Source of the DNA: Candidatus Altimarinota bacterium
GTDB lineage: Bacteria; Patescibacteriota; Gracilibacteria; BD1-5; UBA6164
Reading direction: 5' to 3'
Assembly (NCBI GenBank): GCA_030683605.1
Contig: JAUXPL010000011.1
Coordinates: 1-64,000 of the forward strand
DNA length: 64,000 nucleotides
Shown here one piece after another: positions 55,263-64,000 of the stretch (position 1 is its first letter; every line of letters begins with the position of its first letter). Made by a program: the position numbers and the translations under genes. The notes under the pieces were generated by a model. It had not been told where the DNA came from and ran no database searches. It saw nothing but the letters and a program-made list of their open reading frames with translations.

Positions 55263-56174
55263 TTATATTATTTTATTTTTTATTGCTAAATATATATTAC
55301 TAAATACCTTTTTAAAAAAATAATTAAAATTTATATTTCATTCTGTTGATAAATTGATATTTTTATAATTTTTAAAAAATATACTTAATATATATATTTT
55401 TGTTTTAAATTTATTTTTTAATTTTTGATTATTATAAATTATACTTACATATTTTCTAGCCCATTCATAATATAAATTAATATCATTTGTACATGAAATT
55501 GATCATTTATGAGCTCTAAAATATGATTTTACCTCTTGAATATGTTTAACATATTTATAATTAATTGCAGTAAGTAAAAATATTAATAAATCATTTCCTG
55601 CTCAATATTTATTAAATATTAATCAGTCATTATTATCTATTTCTATAATTAAATTATTTTTTACATCTATAGTTCTAAAAATTGCACATCATGGTGATAA
55701 GGGGAAATCTGATTCATTCAAAACAGATTTTTCTATATAATTTTTAGAACTAATAATCGTATTTTTTTGTAAATATGCAGAGTGTTTTTTTCAATCATTA
55801 TAAAATATTTCTGTAGTTGTAAATACAAAGGCAGTATCTTTATCAAATAATTTTATTGTTTCTTCAATAAAATCTTTAGATATCAAATCATCAGACCATA
55901 ATATTTTTAAATATTTTCATTTTGCTTTATTTATACATTCCTGCCAATTTCTTACTGGTCATAAATTTTCTTTATTCTTAAATAAAGTTATTCTATTATC
56001 ATTTTTCGCATATTTTTCAATAATAGAAAAAGTATTGTCAGTACTATAATTATCTCATATAATAATCTCTATATTTTTATAAGATTGATTTATTGCACAT
56101 TCTATAGTTTCTCATATAATTTTTTCTCTATTGTATGTAGGAATTATTATAGATACTAATTCATTATTATTCAT
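55263..56174 (-). CDS. GT2 family glycosyltransferase
   Basis: 303 residues. LVSIIIPTYNREKIIGETIE, IEIIIGDNYSTDNT, KNKENLGPVRNWQECINKAK and LKILWSDDLIS (metal site DD near 102) with SPGCAIFRTIDVKN and WARKYVSIIY. Cytosolic GT-A sugar transferase. Thirty-two base pairs upstream of the previous gene's start; same transcript probable. Confidence 0.86.
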
Positions 56175-56178
56175 AATT

Positions 56179-57207
56179 TTAATTAATTATAGATTCAATC
56201 CATTTTAACATGTCCTTTAATCCCTGTTCCTTACTTATTTTAGGCTCCCATCAAGTTAATTTTTTAATTTTTGATATGTTTGCTATAAAAGATTTTTGAT
56301 CAGATTCTCTCCATTCTTTATGTTCGATTTCAATTTTTATATTTAATTCTTTTTCCAAAAAATTGAAGAGCTCAATTAAGGATAAACTATTTTTTTCTCA
56401 TCATCAAATATTAAACACATTTCAAGTACATTTATCTATATTGTCTAAGGTAGTATAGTATAAGTTCATCATATCATTTGCATGAAGTAAATCTCTAACT
56501 TGTTTTCAATTTCAATGTATTGATATATTATTTATTTCTCATTTTTTTAATTTTAAAGATTGTTCTATAAACCAACCAATCCATCATTGATCATAACTTG
56601 CGAATTGTCTACCTCAATACATTGTAGAATGTCTAAAAACAACTGTTTTTATTCAAAAAATTCTATGATAATCTAATAAATATTGATCTGCAGATCATTT
56701 GCTACATCAATAAGGGGAATGAAAATCAAGAGTAATATTTTCATCAAATCAATTAGGATAATCAGGATATATGTATCTTTTTTCTTTTTCTTCTAATTTT
56801 AAATTAGAGAAATCTCAGTATACTTTATTTGTAGAAGAATAGAGTATAATAGTATCTGGTGAATATAGTCTAACAGATTCTAGTAAATTAAATGTTCATA
56901 ATGTATTTACTTCGAAGTCAAGTCTAGGATTTTCTATTGAAGTAGTCATTGCTACTTGTCAAGCAACATGGAATATTACATCAGGTTTATATTTTTTTAT
57001 AACTTTTTCAACATCATTTTGAATTCTAATATCTTTATTTTCAAAAATAAATTTAATTTCTTTTTTTAACCATTTATAGTTAATAATATTTCAATCTGTT
57101 TTAAAAAAATTATCTAAAACAATTATTTCATAACATTTCCTATATCATTCAAATGCTAGATTAGATCATAAAAATCATAATCATCATGTTATAAGTATTT
57201 TTTTCAT
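56179..57207 (-). CDS. CDP-paratose 2-epimerase-like SDR
   Basis: 342 residues. NAD loop MKKILITGGLGFLGSNLAFE with six TGA glycines, FHVAGQVAMTTSIENPRLDF, and the diagnostic YSSTNKVYGDFS (catalytic Thr-Lys variant), DFHSPYGCSKGSADQYLLDY and [20 protein letters not shown]. The STNKVYGD and DQGWIGWF pieces are those of CDP-tyvelose/paratose 2-epimerase (RfbE type), which turns CDP-paratose into CDP-tyvelose. With the dehydratases upstream, it would complete a tyvelose branch. Confidence 0.82.
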
Positions 57208-57212
57208 TATTA

Positions 57213-58382
57213 TTAAATTATTTTTATTAAATTTTCTTTTAATTTTAGTTTAAATTTTTTTATACTATTATTTTTCAAAGTTTCTTCTTTAATTTTCTTG
57301 CTAAAATTTATTATCTCTAAATTATTTAGTTTATTAACTTTATTTATTGAGTTTATAATTTCATATTTATTTAATGAATCTATATTAATTGCTAAATCTA
57401 AATTTATTCATGATTCTTTGGTTACAATTGGAATTATTCATAATGACATTAAATTAATAATAGAACTTGGTTCTCACTCTGCACATGAAGGAAAAATAGA
57501 GAAAGCACATTTATTAACAATACTTTTGAACTTATAAGAATGTATATCTACAAATCAGTAATTAAAAATATTTTTAGTTTCATAAAGTTCACTATAAAAA
57601 TAGTCTTTAAATATTTTTTCATTATCAATTGGTCAACATATATGTAAATTTAAATCTCACTTTTCCTTAAATATTTCAAGTAGTAAGTCTAGTCATTTAT
57701 GAATAAGCCCGGAACTTCAAAACCATATAAAATTTAATTTTTTTTCTTCAATATTATTTGAAATATCATAATTTATATTTTCTATATTATAGTATGTTAC
57801 AGGTATAGAATATATACTTTTGTCATAAAATTGTTTATAAGAATCTATAATAGTATTGTTTCATAATGTAATTATAGCATTAGATAATTGAGTTTGTATA
57901 TTCCAAGATTTAAATACTAACCTACTAGATTCAACAATTAATATTCATTTTTTATTGTATAATCATCATATTCTTTTTATAGTATTATAATTTTGTATAA
58001 ATAAATGCATTCAAGTTCAGTAATATATTCTTTTTAAGTTATTAATGTTGAAATAAAAGCTCTTTTCTAATGGTTCTCAAAATCAAAAAATTATATTATA
58101 TTTTTCATAATTAATTTTTCATTCATAATCATAATTTACAATATCAACATTATATCATAATTTATTAAATACCTCTCATATACTAATTGCTTCAATATTA
58201 TTTGTATGTGAATAATTTACTCATTTTATAAAAGGATATTTTATATAGCTTATTAGTACATTTTTTTTATAATTAGTTTTATAAAAATTTATTATAGGCT
58301 TATCAAAATATGTTTTATATATTAATAAAAGTATTTTTTTAAATTCATTATTTATATGATTATTTATTATTTTTTTATACAT
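57213..58382 (-). CDS. GT4-like glycosyltransferase
   Basis: 389 residues. Start chosen at 58382 (ATG); a TTG 24 bases farther upstream is the alternative. LISYIKYPFIKGVNYSHTNN, LNFIWFGSSGLIHKGLDLLL, LHICGPIDNEKIF and FSIFPSCAEGEPSSIINLMS mark a GT-B retaining enzyme of GT4 type, although the N-terminal half is divergent. Overlaps the upstream GT2 gene's end by 16 bp. Confidence 0.75.
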
Positions 58383-59182
58383 TTTAAGTAAGTTTTTAAA
58401 GTACAATTATAAAGTCATAATTTTACAAGAATATATATTATAATATATATTAATAATAATTTTATATAAGATAATAAATTATAATAATATCATTTATGTT
58501 TATTAAATATGTATAATTTCATTTTTTTATCATCTATTCAATTTATTGAATTTGTTATTTGATTATTGTGAATTCTATATATAAAAGTATCTTTATCTAT
58601 ATATAATATATTACCTCAAATTACATATTCTAAATTAAAATCATAATCAGCATAAGATCAAGCTTTTAAATCATAATTATATCATTTATTTTTATATAAT
58701 GTTCATCAAAAAGAAATACAATTATTTTTAAACATTTCATATACATTTGTTAAATGAAATTTTATATATTCTAATTTTCAATTTCTATCTATGAAACTAT
58801 TTCAATAAACTAAATCTCATTTTTTATCTATTATTAAATCATACAATATTTTTAAACTATTATTATTATAAAATTTATCATCATCTGATAAAAATATAAA
58901 ATATTTTCAAGATTTTAATTCTAAAAGCTTATTCCAATTTCCTATCATTCATATATTTGAACTATTTTTGTTGAAAATTATTTTTTTATATAAATAATCA
59001 ATAATAACTTTTTCTACAATTATTTTAGTATCATTATTTGTAGAGTTATCTGAAATAATAATTTCTAATTCATTATTATTAAATCATTTTTGAGATAAAA
59101 CACTATTAATACATTCTTTTAAATATTCAGGTCTATTGTAAGTAGGTATTAGAATACTAATTAGTGGTAGTTTATTTTCCAT
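58367..59182 (-). CDS. GT2 family glycosyltransferase
   Basis: 271 residues. PLISILIPTYNRPEYLKECI, IIISDNSTNNDTK, NIGMIGNWNKLLELKSGKYF and LSDDDKFYNN (metal motif DDD near 105) are GT2 signatures. The 3' end extends past the downstream gene's start by 16 bp, a translational coupling pattern frequent in this operon. Confidence 0.87.
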
Positions 59183-60470
59183 TAACAAACTCTTTAAATT
59201 TTAAAATTACGTACTCTAATTTTTCTTCATTTAATCATTGAAATAATCAAATCCAAAAACTATTATTCATTATATAGTCAGTATTTTTTAAATCTCATAT
59301 AATTCTATAATCTTCTACATAATCAATAAATGCTGGATGTTTTAAGAAATTTCAGGCGAATAAAAGTCTTGTTCAAATTTTATTCTCATTCAAAAACATC
59401 ATTAATTCTTCTCTTGTGAATTTTGAATTTTCTTTTAAACTTAACACATAACCAAACCAACTTGCTTCTACTTTTTCAGTAGCTTTTGGTAATATAAAAT
59501 ATTTATCTAATCATTGTTCTATAAATTTTTTCGTTAAATAAGCAAAATTATTTTTTCTTATTTGTATAAAATTTTCTAATTTTTCTAGTTGAGCTAATCA
59601 GATAGCAGCTTGCATATCAGTTATTTTTAGATTGTAACCAATTCTTGAATAAGTGTATTTATGATCAAATCCTTTTGGTAAATCTCATAATTGCCAATTG
59701 AATCTATTATTACAATTATTATCTTCTCATGTACCACACCAACAATCTCTTCACCAATCTCTATACGATTTAATTATTTTATTTAATAAGGCATTATTAG
59801 TTGCTAAAGCTCAACCTTCTCACATTGTTATATGGTGAGCAGGATAAAATGAAAAAGTTGCTATATCTCAAAATGTTCAAGTGTATTTTCAATCATATTT
59901 CGTACCCAAAGCATCACAACTGTCTTCTATTAACCATAGATTATTTTCTTTACATATTTTTTGAACTTCTCATATATTGAAGGCATTTCATAAAGTATGG
60001 GCAATCATAATTGCTTTTGTTTTTGGAGAAATAGCTTTTTTAATTTCGTCTATATTTATTTCATATGTTTCTAAATCTACATCTACAAATACTGGAACAC
60101 ATCCATTTTGTATTATTGGATTAATTGTAGTAGGGAATCATGCAGCTACTGTAATTACTTCATCTCATTTTTTAATTCTTCTTTCTTTTAATTCTTTAGC
60201 TGTTAGTGCTGTAAAAGCTAATAAATTTGCACTACTTCAAGAATTTGTAGTCGCAATAAATTTTACTCATAAAAAAGAAGCTAATTTTTCTTCAAATTGC
60301 TTATTAAATCTTCATTCTGTCCAATGACAGTCTAGTATTGATTCTATTGCATATTCAAGTTCCTTTTCATCAAAAACTTTTCATGATACAGGTACATTAT
60401 TTCAAACTATTTTAGCTTTTTGTAATTCAATTATTTTACTAATATATTCTTTAAAATCAGGAGTTAACAT
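59172..60470 (-). CDS. rfbH: CDP-4-keto-6-deoxyglucose 3-dehydratase (RfbH/E1)
   Basis: 432 residues. Fold type I PLP enzyme of the DegT family: TNSGSSANLLAFTALTA, GFPTTINPII, EDSCDALGTKYDGKYTGTFG and SFYPAHHITMGEGGAL. The usual PLP lysine (SFHxxKxxTTGEGG) is replaced by His (about residue 212), the hallmark of this dehydratase. RDWGRDCWCGTGEDNNCNNR is the cysteine-bearing Fe-S region, though one expected Cys reads Glu. It removes the C3 hydroxyl in 3,6-dideoxyhexose synthesis, with an E3 reductase not seen here. Stop overlaps the next gene by 11 bp. Confidence 0.9.
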
Positions 60471-60526
60471 TTATTTTTTATTATATTATAAATTATTGCA
60501 TTATTATAAAGAAAATATATTTAAAA

Positions 60527-60573
60527 CAAAAAAAATAAATTATTTTATGTTAATAATTTATTTTTTTTGTTGG
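60527..60573. terminator. Hairpin terminator between RfbG and RfbH genes
   Basis: AAAAATAAATTA / TAATTTATTTTT-type stem with an A-run (T-run on the minus strand). It suggests that the RfbF-RfbS-RfbG genes and the RfbH group are separate transcripts. A possible minus-strand -10, TATAAT, lies at 60508-60503. Confidence 0.55.
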
Positions 60574-60597
60574 TTAATATTAGTTATTAAAATATAT

Positions 60598-61638
60598 TTA
60601 TATAAACATATTTATTTCATTTAAACAAATATTTTCCATGTTTTTTCACTCATAATAATCTTTGTACCAATTTAAAGTTCTATTTAATACTTCATCAACT
60701 TTGTATTTAGGTTTCCATCATAATAATGTTTTAGCTTTTGTATTATCTAACAATAATAATCATGCTTCATGAGGATTATTCGAATCTTTTTGTATTTCGA
60801 AGCTTCACTTTCATAATATATTAATACTTTCGTTAACTATGTCCAAAACTCTTAAGTTATCAGATAAATCTGGTCAAAAATTATATGATCATAAATATTT
60901 ATCATCTTCAAAAATTTTCTTTCAAATTATTAAATATCCATAAAGAGCTTCTAATACATATTGCCATGGTCTTACACTTTCAGGATTTCTTATAATAAGT
61001 TTTTCATCTTTTAATATAGACTTTATTACATCAGGAATTAGTCTATCTTTTGACCAATCTCAACCTCAAATTACATTTCATGCTCTTACTGATACAATTT
61101 TTTTATTACTTTTTTGTAAAAATGATTTGAAATAACTATCAATTGCTAATTCACACATGGCTTTACTACTACTATATGGATCATATCATCATAATCTATC
61201 ATTTTCTCTGTATGGATATATCCATTCATTATTATGATAAACCTTATCGGTAGTAATAAGTATAGCTCATTTTACACATTCATTATTTCTAATTGTGTCT
61301 AGAACATTAACTGTTCATATAACATTTGTTTGAAAAGTGTAAACTGGATTATCATAACTATCTCTTACTAGTGGTTGAGCAGCAAGATGAAAAATTATTT
61401 CAGGTTTATATTTATTTACTACTTCATTCATTTTATCTAAATCATTAATATCTCAATATATTTGAGTAATTTTACTATCTAGATTAAGAATTTCAAAATT
61501 ATTTGGAGAAGTATTTGCTTTTAAACTATATCAAATAACATTAGCTCATAAATTATACAACCAAAAAGCTAACCAGCTTCATTTAAATCAACTTGTTCAA
61601 GTTATAAGAATTGTTTTATTTTTGTAGAAGTTTTTCAT
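60598..61638 (-). CDS. rfbG: CDP-glucose 4,6-dehydratase
   Basis: 346 residues. TILITGTSGFKGSWLAFWLY (NAD loop with the GFKGSWL of this enzyme), FHLAAQPLVRDSYDNPVYTF, catalytic TTDKVYHNNEWIYPYRENDR, GYDPYSSSKAMCELAI and RAGNVIGGGDWSKDRLIPDV are diagnostic. Produces CDP-4-keto-6-deoxyglucose, substrate of RfbH. Three base pairs separate it from the reductase gene upstream. Confidence 0.93.
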
Positions 61639-61640
61639 TT

Positions 61641-62516
61641 TTATTTAAAATATTTTATAGTTTTTATTAATCATTCATCTAATGATTCAAATTTATAATT
61701 TTTAAAAACTTTATTAAGTTTAGCAAAAGATATCATTTGTTCTCATTTTCTGTATTCTATCTTTCAAAAATTTAGTTGTATTTTAGACTTAAGTATTTTT
61801 TTTATTTTTTTTACTAATTCCTTTATTTCAATTGTATTTCATGTTCATATTTCATATTCTTGAAATCAATTAATATTAATATTAATATTAAGATTAATTA
61901 ATATTAACAACATATTTATTACATCATCTATGTAAATAAAATCTCTTTTTTGTTCTCAAAATGTTAAATCTATATAATTTTCATTATTTTTTATTTTATT
62001 AATTATCATTCACACAAATTTACTTTCATCATCTCAAGGTCAGAATATATGCTCTAATTTAATATTAATAAAATTTAAATCAGTGTCATCTGAAAATTTT
62101 TTTCAATATTCTAACAATTGTTTTTTTGATATTACATAGTAATTAATTCAATTTGGTAAAGTTGTATCAATATTAAAAAATGTTGAAACCCTATATTCTG
62201 TACATAGTTCTAAAAGTTTTAATGGTAATATTAAATTACTTTCTATTATTTTAGTTATTTTTTCATTATTTCTTCAATAACATGTAGCAGTATGAAAAAC
62301 TATATCAATTTTATTATCTTTAAAAATATCATTTAAATCAATTTGATCAATATTATATATTTTTAAAGATTCATTTTTTAACAATAATTTTATATTTTCA
62401 GTATTAGATGTAGATCTTTTCAATAAAACAATATTATAAATATTATTTTCTAAAATTTTTCTAATTATATTAGAACCTAGAAATCAAGTTCATCATGTTA
62501 TTAAAATTGTTATCAT
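61641..62516 (-). CDS. CDP-paratose/abequose synthase-like reductase (RfbS/RfbJ type)
   Basis: 291 residues. ITILITGGTGFLGSNIIRKI, FHTATCYGRNNE, NIDTTLPNGINYYVISKKQL with the Tyr-Lys pair, IKLEHIFGPGDDESKFVG and RDFIYIDDVINML. The T-x-L-P-N...YYVISKKQ region resembles CDP-paratose synthase and CDP-abequose synthase, which reduce the 4-keto group of the 3,6-dideoxy intermediate. Because a CDP-paratose 2-epimerase is nearby, paratose synthase (RfbS) is the more likely role. A short ATT/AAT repeat encodes NININING near residue 206. Confidence 0.75.
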
Positions 62517-62526
62517 ATTTTTTTTA

Positions 62527-63300
62527 TTACCATATTTTCCAAGGAATACTTCAATTTTTCCACATTTCTTCTAAATCATGTTTGTTTTTTAAAGTATCCA
62601 TTGCTTGCCAAAATCATTTATGTTTATAAGCTATTAATTCTCATTTTTTTGCTATTTCTTCTAATGGTTCTTTTTCAAATGATATATTATCGCCAGAAAT
62701 ATATTGTACTATTTTTTTATTTAATACCATAAATCATCAATTAATATAAGAATCTTCATTGTCTTTTTTTTCAGCAAATTCATGAATTATATTTCATTCC
62801 ATTCAAAGTTTTCAAAATCTTCATTCAGGTTGTACAGCTGTTAAAGTTACCAATTTTCAATTATTTTTATGTAAATCGACTAACTCCTTAATATTTACAT
62901 CACTTACACCATCTCAGTATGTCATCATGAATTCATCTCAATTAATAAATCATCAATCTATAACCCTTTTTATTCTTCATCAAGTCAGAGTATCATCTCA
63001 AGTATTTACTAAAGTCACTTTCCAATCTTCACTATTATTATTATGAACAGTCATTTGATTATTTTTTAAATCAAAAGTTACATCACTATTATGCAAAAAA
63101 TAATTAGCAAACCATTCTTTAATATAATATCATTTATATCATAGACATATCACAAAATCTTTATATCAATAATGAGAATAAATTTTCATTATATGCCATA
63201 AAATTGGTTTTCATCATATTTCTACCATTGGTTTAGGTTTTAATGTTGTTTCTTCTGATAATCTAGTTCATAGTCATCAAGCTAAAATAACTACTTGCAT
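62527..63300 (-). CDS. rfbF: Glucose-1-phosphate cytidylyltransferase
   Basis: 257 residues, exactly the usual length (255-260). [20 protein letters not shown] with [20 protein letters not shown] is the nucleotidyltransferase loop with six TGA glycines; [20 protein letters not shown] carries the metal-binding Asp, and AVQPEGRFGKLGMEGNIIHE with [20 protein letters not shown] and WKNGSIPWK are specific to RfbF. Makes CDP-glucose, the first step of CDP-dideoxyhexoses. First gene in transcription order of the rfbF-rfbS-rfbG unit. Confidence 0.95.
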
Positions 63301-63394
63301 AAGTTAATAATTAATAATATATTATATAATAAATTTATACTAAAAAACATATAAAATACAAACTTATTATAAAAAACTTGTTAAAAAGTTTTAT

Positions 63395-63435
63395 AAAAAA
63401 TAGATGTACAAATTTTGTACATCTATTTTTTTTTT
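63395..63435. terminator. Strong hairpin terminator
   Basis: AAAAAATAGATGTACAAA / TTTGTACATCTATTTTTT with long A- and T-runs. It would end the minus-strand fucose-synthase transcript before rfbF. Confidence 0.85.
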
Positions 63436-64000
63436 AATTATTTAAAAACCAATCATAACTCATTTTTATTCAATCTTCTAGTTCTATCTTATATTTCCAT
63501 CATAAATTATTTAATTTCGTTACATCTTGAAGTTTTCTTGGTGTTCCATTTGGTTTTGTTATATCCCATATTATTTTTCAATTAAATCAAACTATATTTT
63601 TAACAGTTTCAGCTAATTGTTTTATAGTTACATCTTTACCAGTTCAAATATTTAAAAATATGTCACCTAATTCATTTTGCTCTTTAGTAGGATTATATGT
63701 GTTCATCAAATTTATACATGCATCTGCCATATCACCTACAAATAAAAATTCTCTCATAGCTGAACCATCTCACCATAATGTAACTTCTTCAGATTTATTC
63801 ATTTTTGCTTCATGAAATTTTCTAATCATAGCAGGAAGAACATGACTTGAAGTTAAGTCAAAATTATCATTTGGTCCATAAAGGTTAGTTGGCATACAGG
63901 CAATAAAATTTGTAGCATATTGTCTATTGTAACTTTGACACATTTTTATTCATGTTATTTTAGCTATTGCATATGGTTCATTTGTAGGTTCTAATAATCA
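63434..64000 (-). CDS. fcl: GDP-L-fucose synthase (partial, N-terminus beyond the window)
   Basis: C-terminal 188 residues. [20 protein letters not shown] (catalytic Tyr-Lys helix), [54 protein letters not shown] and [20 protein letters not shown] are diagnostic for the GER/WcaG epimerase-reductase. It makes GDP-L-fucose from the GMD product. The start lies to the right of the window. Confidence 0.92.

Noticed and set aside
58383-58406. TTG start 24 bases upstream for the GT4-like gene
   Set aside because: The ATG at 58382 is the better start codon and still overlaps the upstream gene in the usual way for this operon.
61865-61912. ATT/AAT microsatellite as a phase-variation switch in the reductase gene
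   Set aside because: The repeat unit is a multiple of three bases, so copy changes would not shift the frame; it only lengthens an Asn-Ile run.
2836-63300. Apparent widespread pseudogenes caused by in-frame TGA
   Set aside because: TGA falls on conserved glycines everywhere and frames close with TAA or TAG at expected lengths, so the genes are intact under table 25.

Overview
This is AT-rich bacterial DNA in which UGA is read as glycine (translation table 25). In-frame TGA falls exactly on conserved glycines, for example the NAD-binding loop of GalE (ATT ACA TGA TGA ACT GGT = I-T-G-G-T-G), the Walker A loops of the ABC transporter, RecG and OLD proteins, and the Nudix box. Only TAA and TAG act as stops. 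This points to Ca. Absconditabacteria (SR1) or Ca. Gracilibacteria (BD1-5/GN02), the CPR lineages known for this code. Read with the standard code, almost every gene looks broken; with table 25 nearly all are intact. Native genes lack clear Shine-Dalgarno sequences. I saw no rRNA, tRNA or CRISPR array.

Layout. 1-2.4 kb: end of a cadherin-like surface protein and a prepilin fused to FecR-like and LamG-like regions. 2.5-4.7 kb: thrS behind a threonine-rich leader peptide with a terminator/antiterminator pair, a textbook attenuation control. 4.8-5.4 kb: a PEP-CTERM-like secreted protein with no TGA codon and a strong ribosome binding site, probably acquired from a standard-code bacterium. 5.6-8.9 kb: a BaiN-type flavoprotein and an ABC exporter pair. 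8.9-10.8 kb: a five-gene operon of small helical proteins of unknown function. 11-31.5 kb: housekeeping and unusual genes (trpS, a 1284-residue MBL/beta-CASP protein, a Nudix protein, a GHMP-kinase-like protein, a PhzE-like remnant, an OLD nuclease, a SIS protein, a YrdC-family protein, rsmG, recG, a DUF2304-GT2 fusion, a lamin-tail/SNase-like exported protein, gpsA). 31.6-64 kb: a large cell-surface glycan locus with about 13 glycosyltransferases, a flippase, galE, a UDP-glucuronate epimerase-like gene, GDP-fucose genes (GMD and fucose synthase) and most of a CDP-3,6-dideoxyhexose pathway (RfbF, RfbG, RfbH, an RfbS/RfbJ-type reductase and a CDP-paratose 2-epimerase).

Short GC-rich palindromic repeats are scattered through the first 48 kb. 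Besides sitting between genes, they are inserted in frame inside thrS, baiN (twice), recG and galE (twice), where they encode extra peptides such as [11 protein letters not shown], much like Rickettsia palindromic elements. One intergenic copy is itself split by a 117-bp element with 22-bp inverted ends and a TTATA target duplication.

The strongest candidates for something undescribed are the thrS attenuator in a UGA-glycine bacterium, the in-frame palindrome insertions, the foreign PEP-CTERM-like gene, the pilin-like proteins with FecR/LamG or fibrinogen-like regions, and the small-protein operon.
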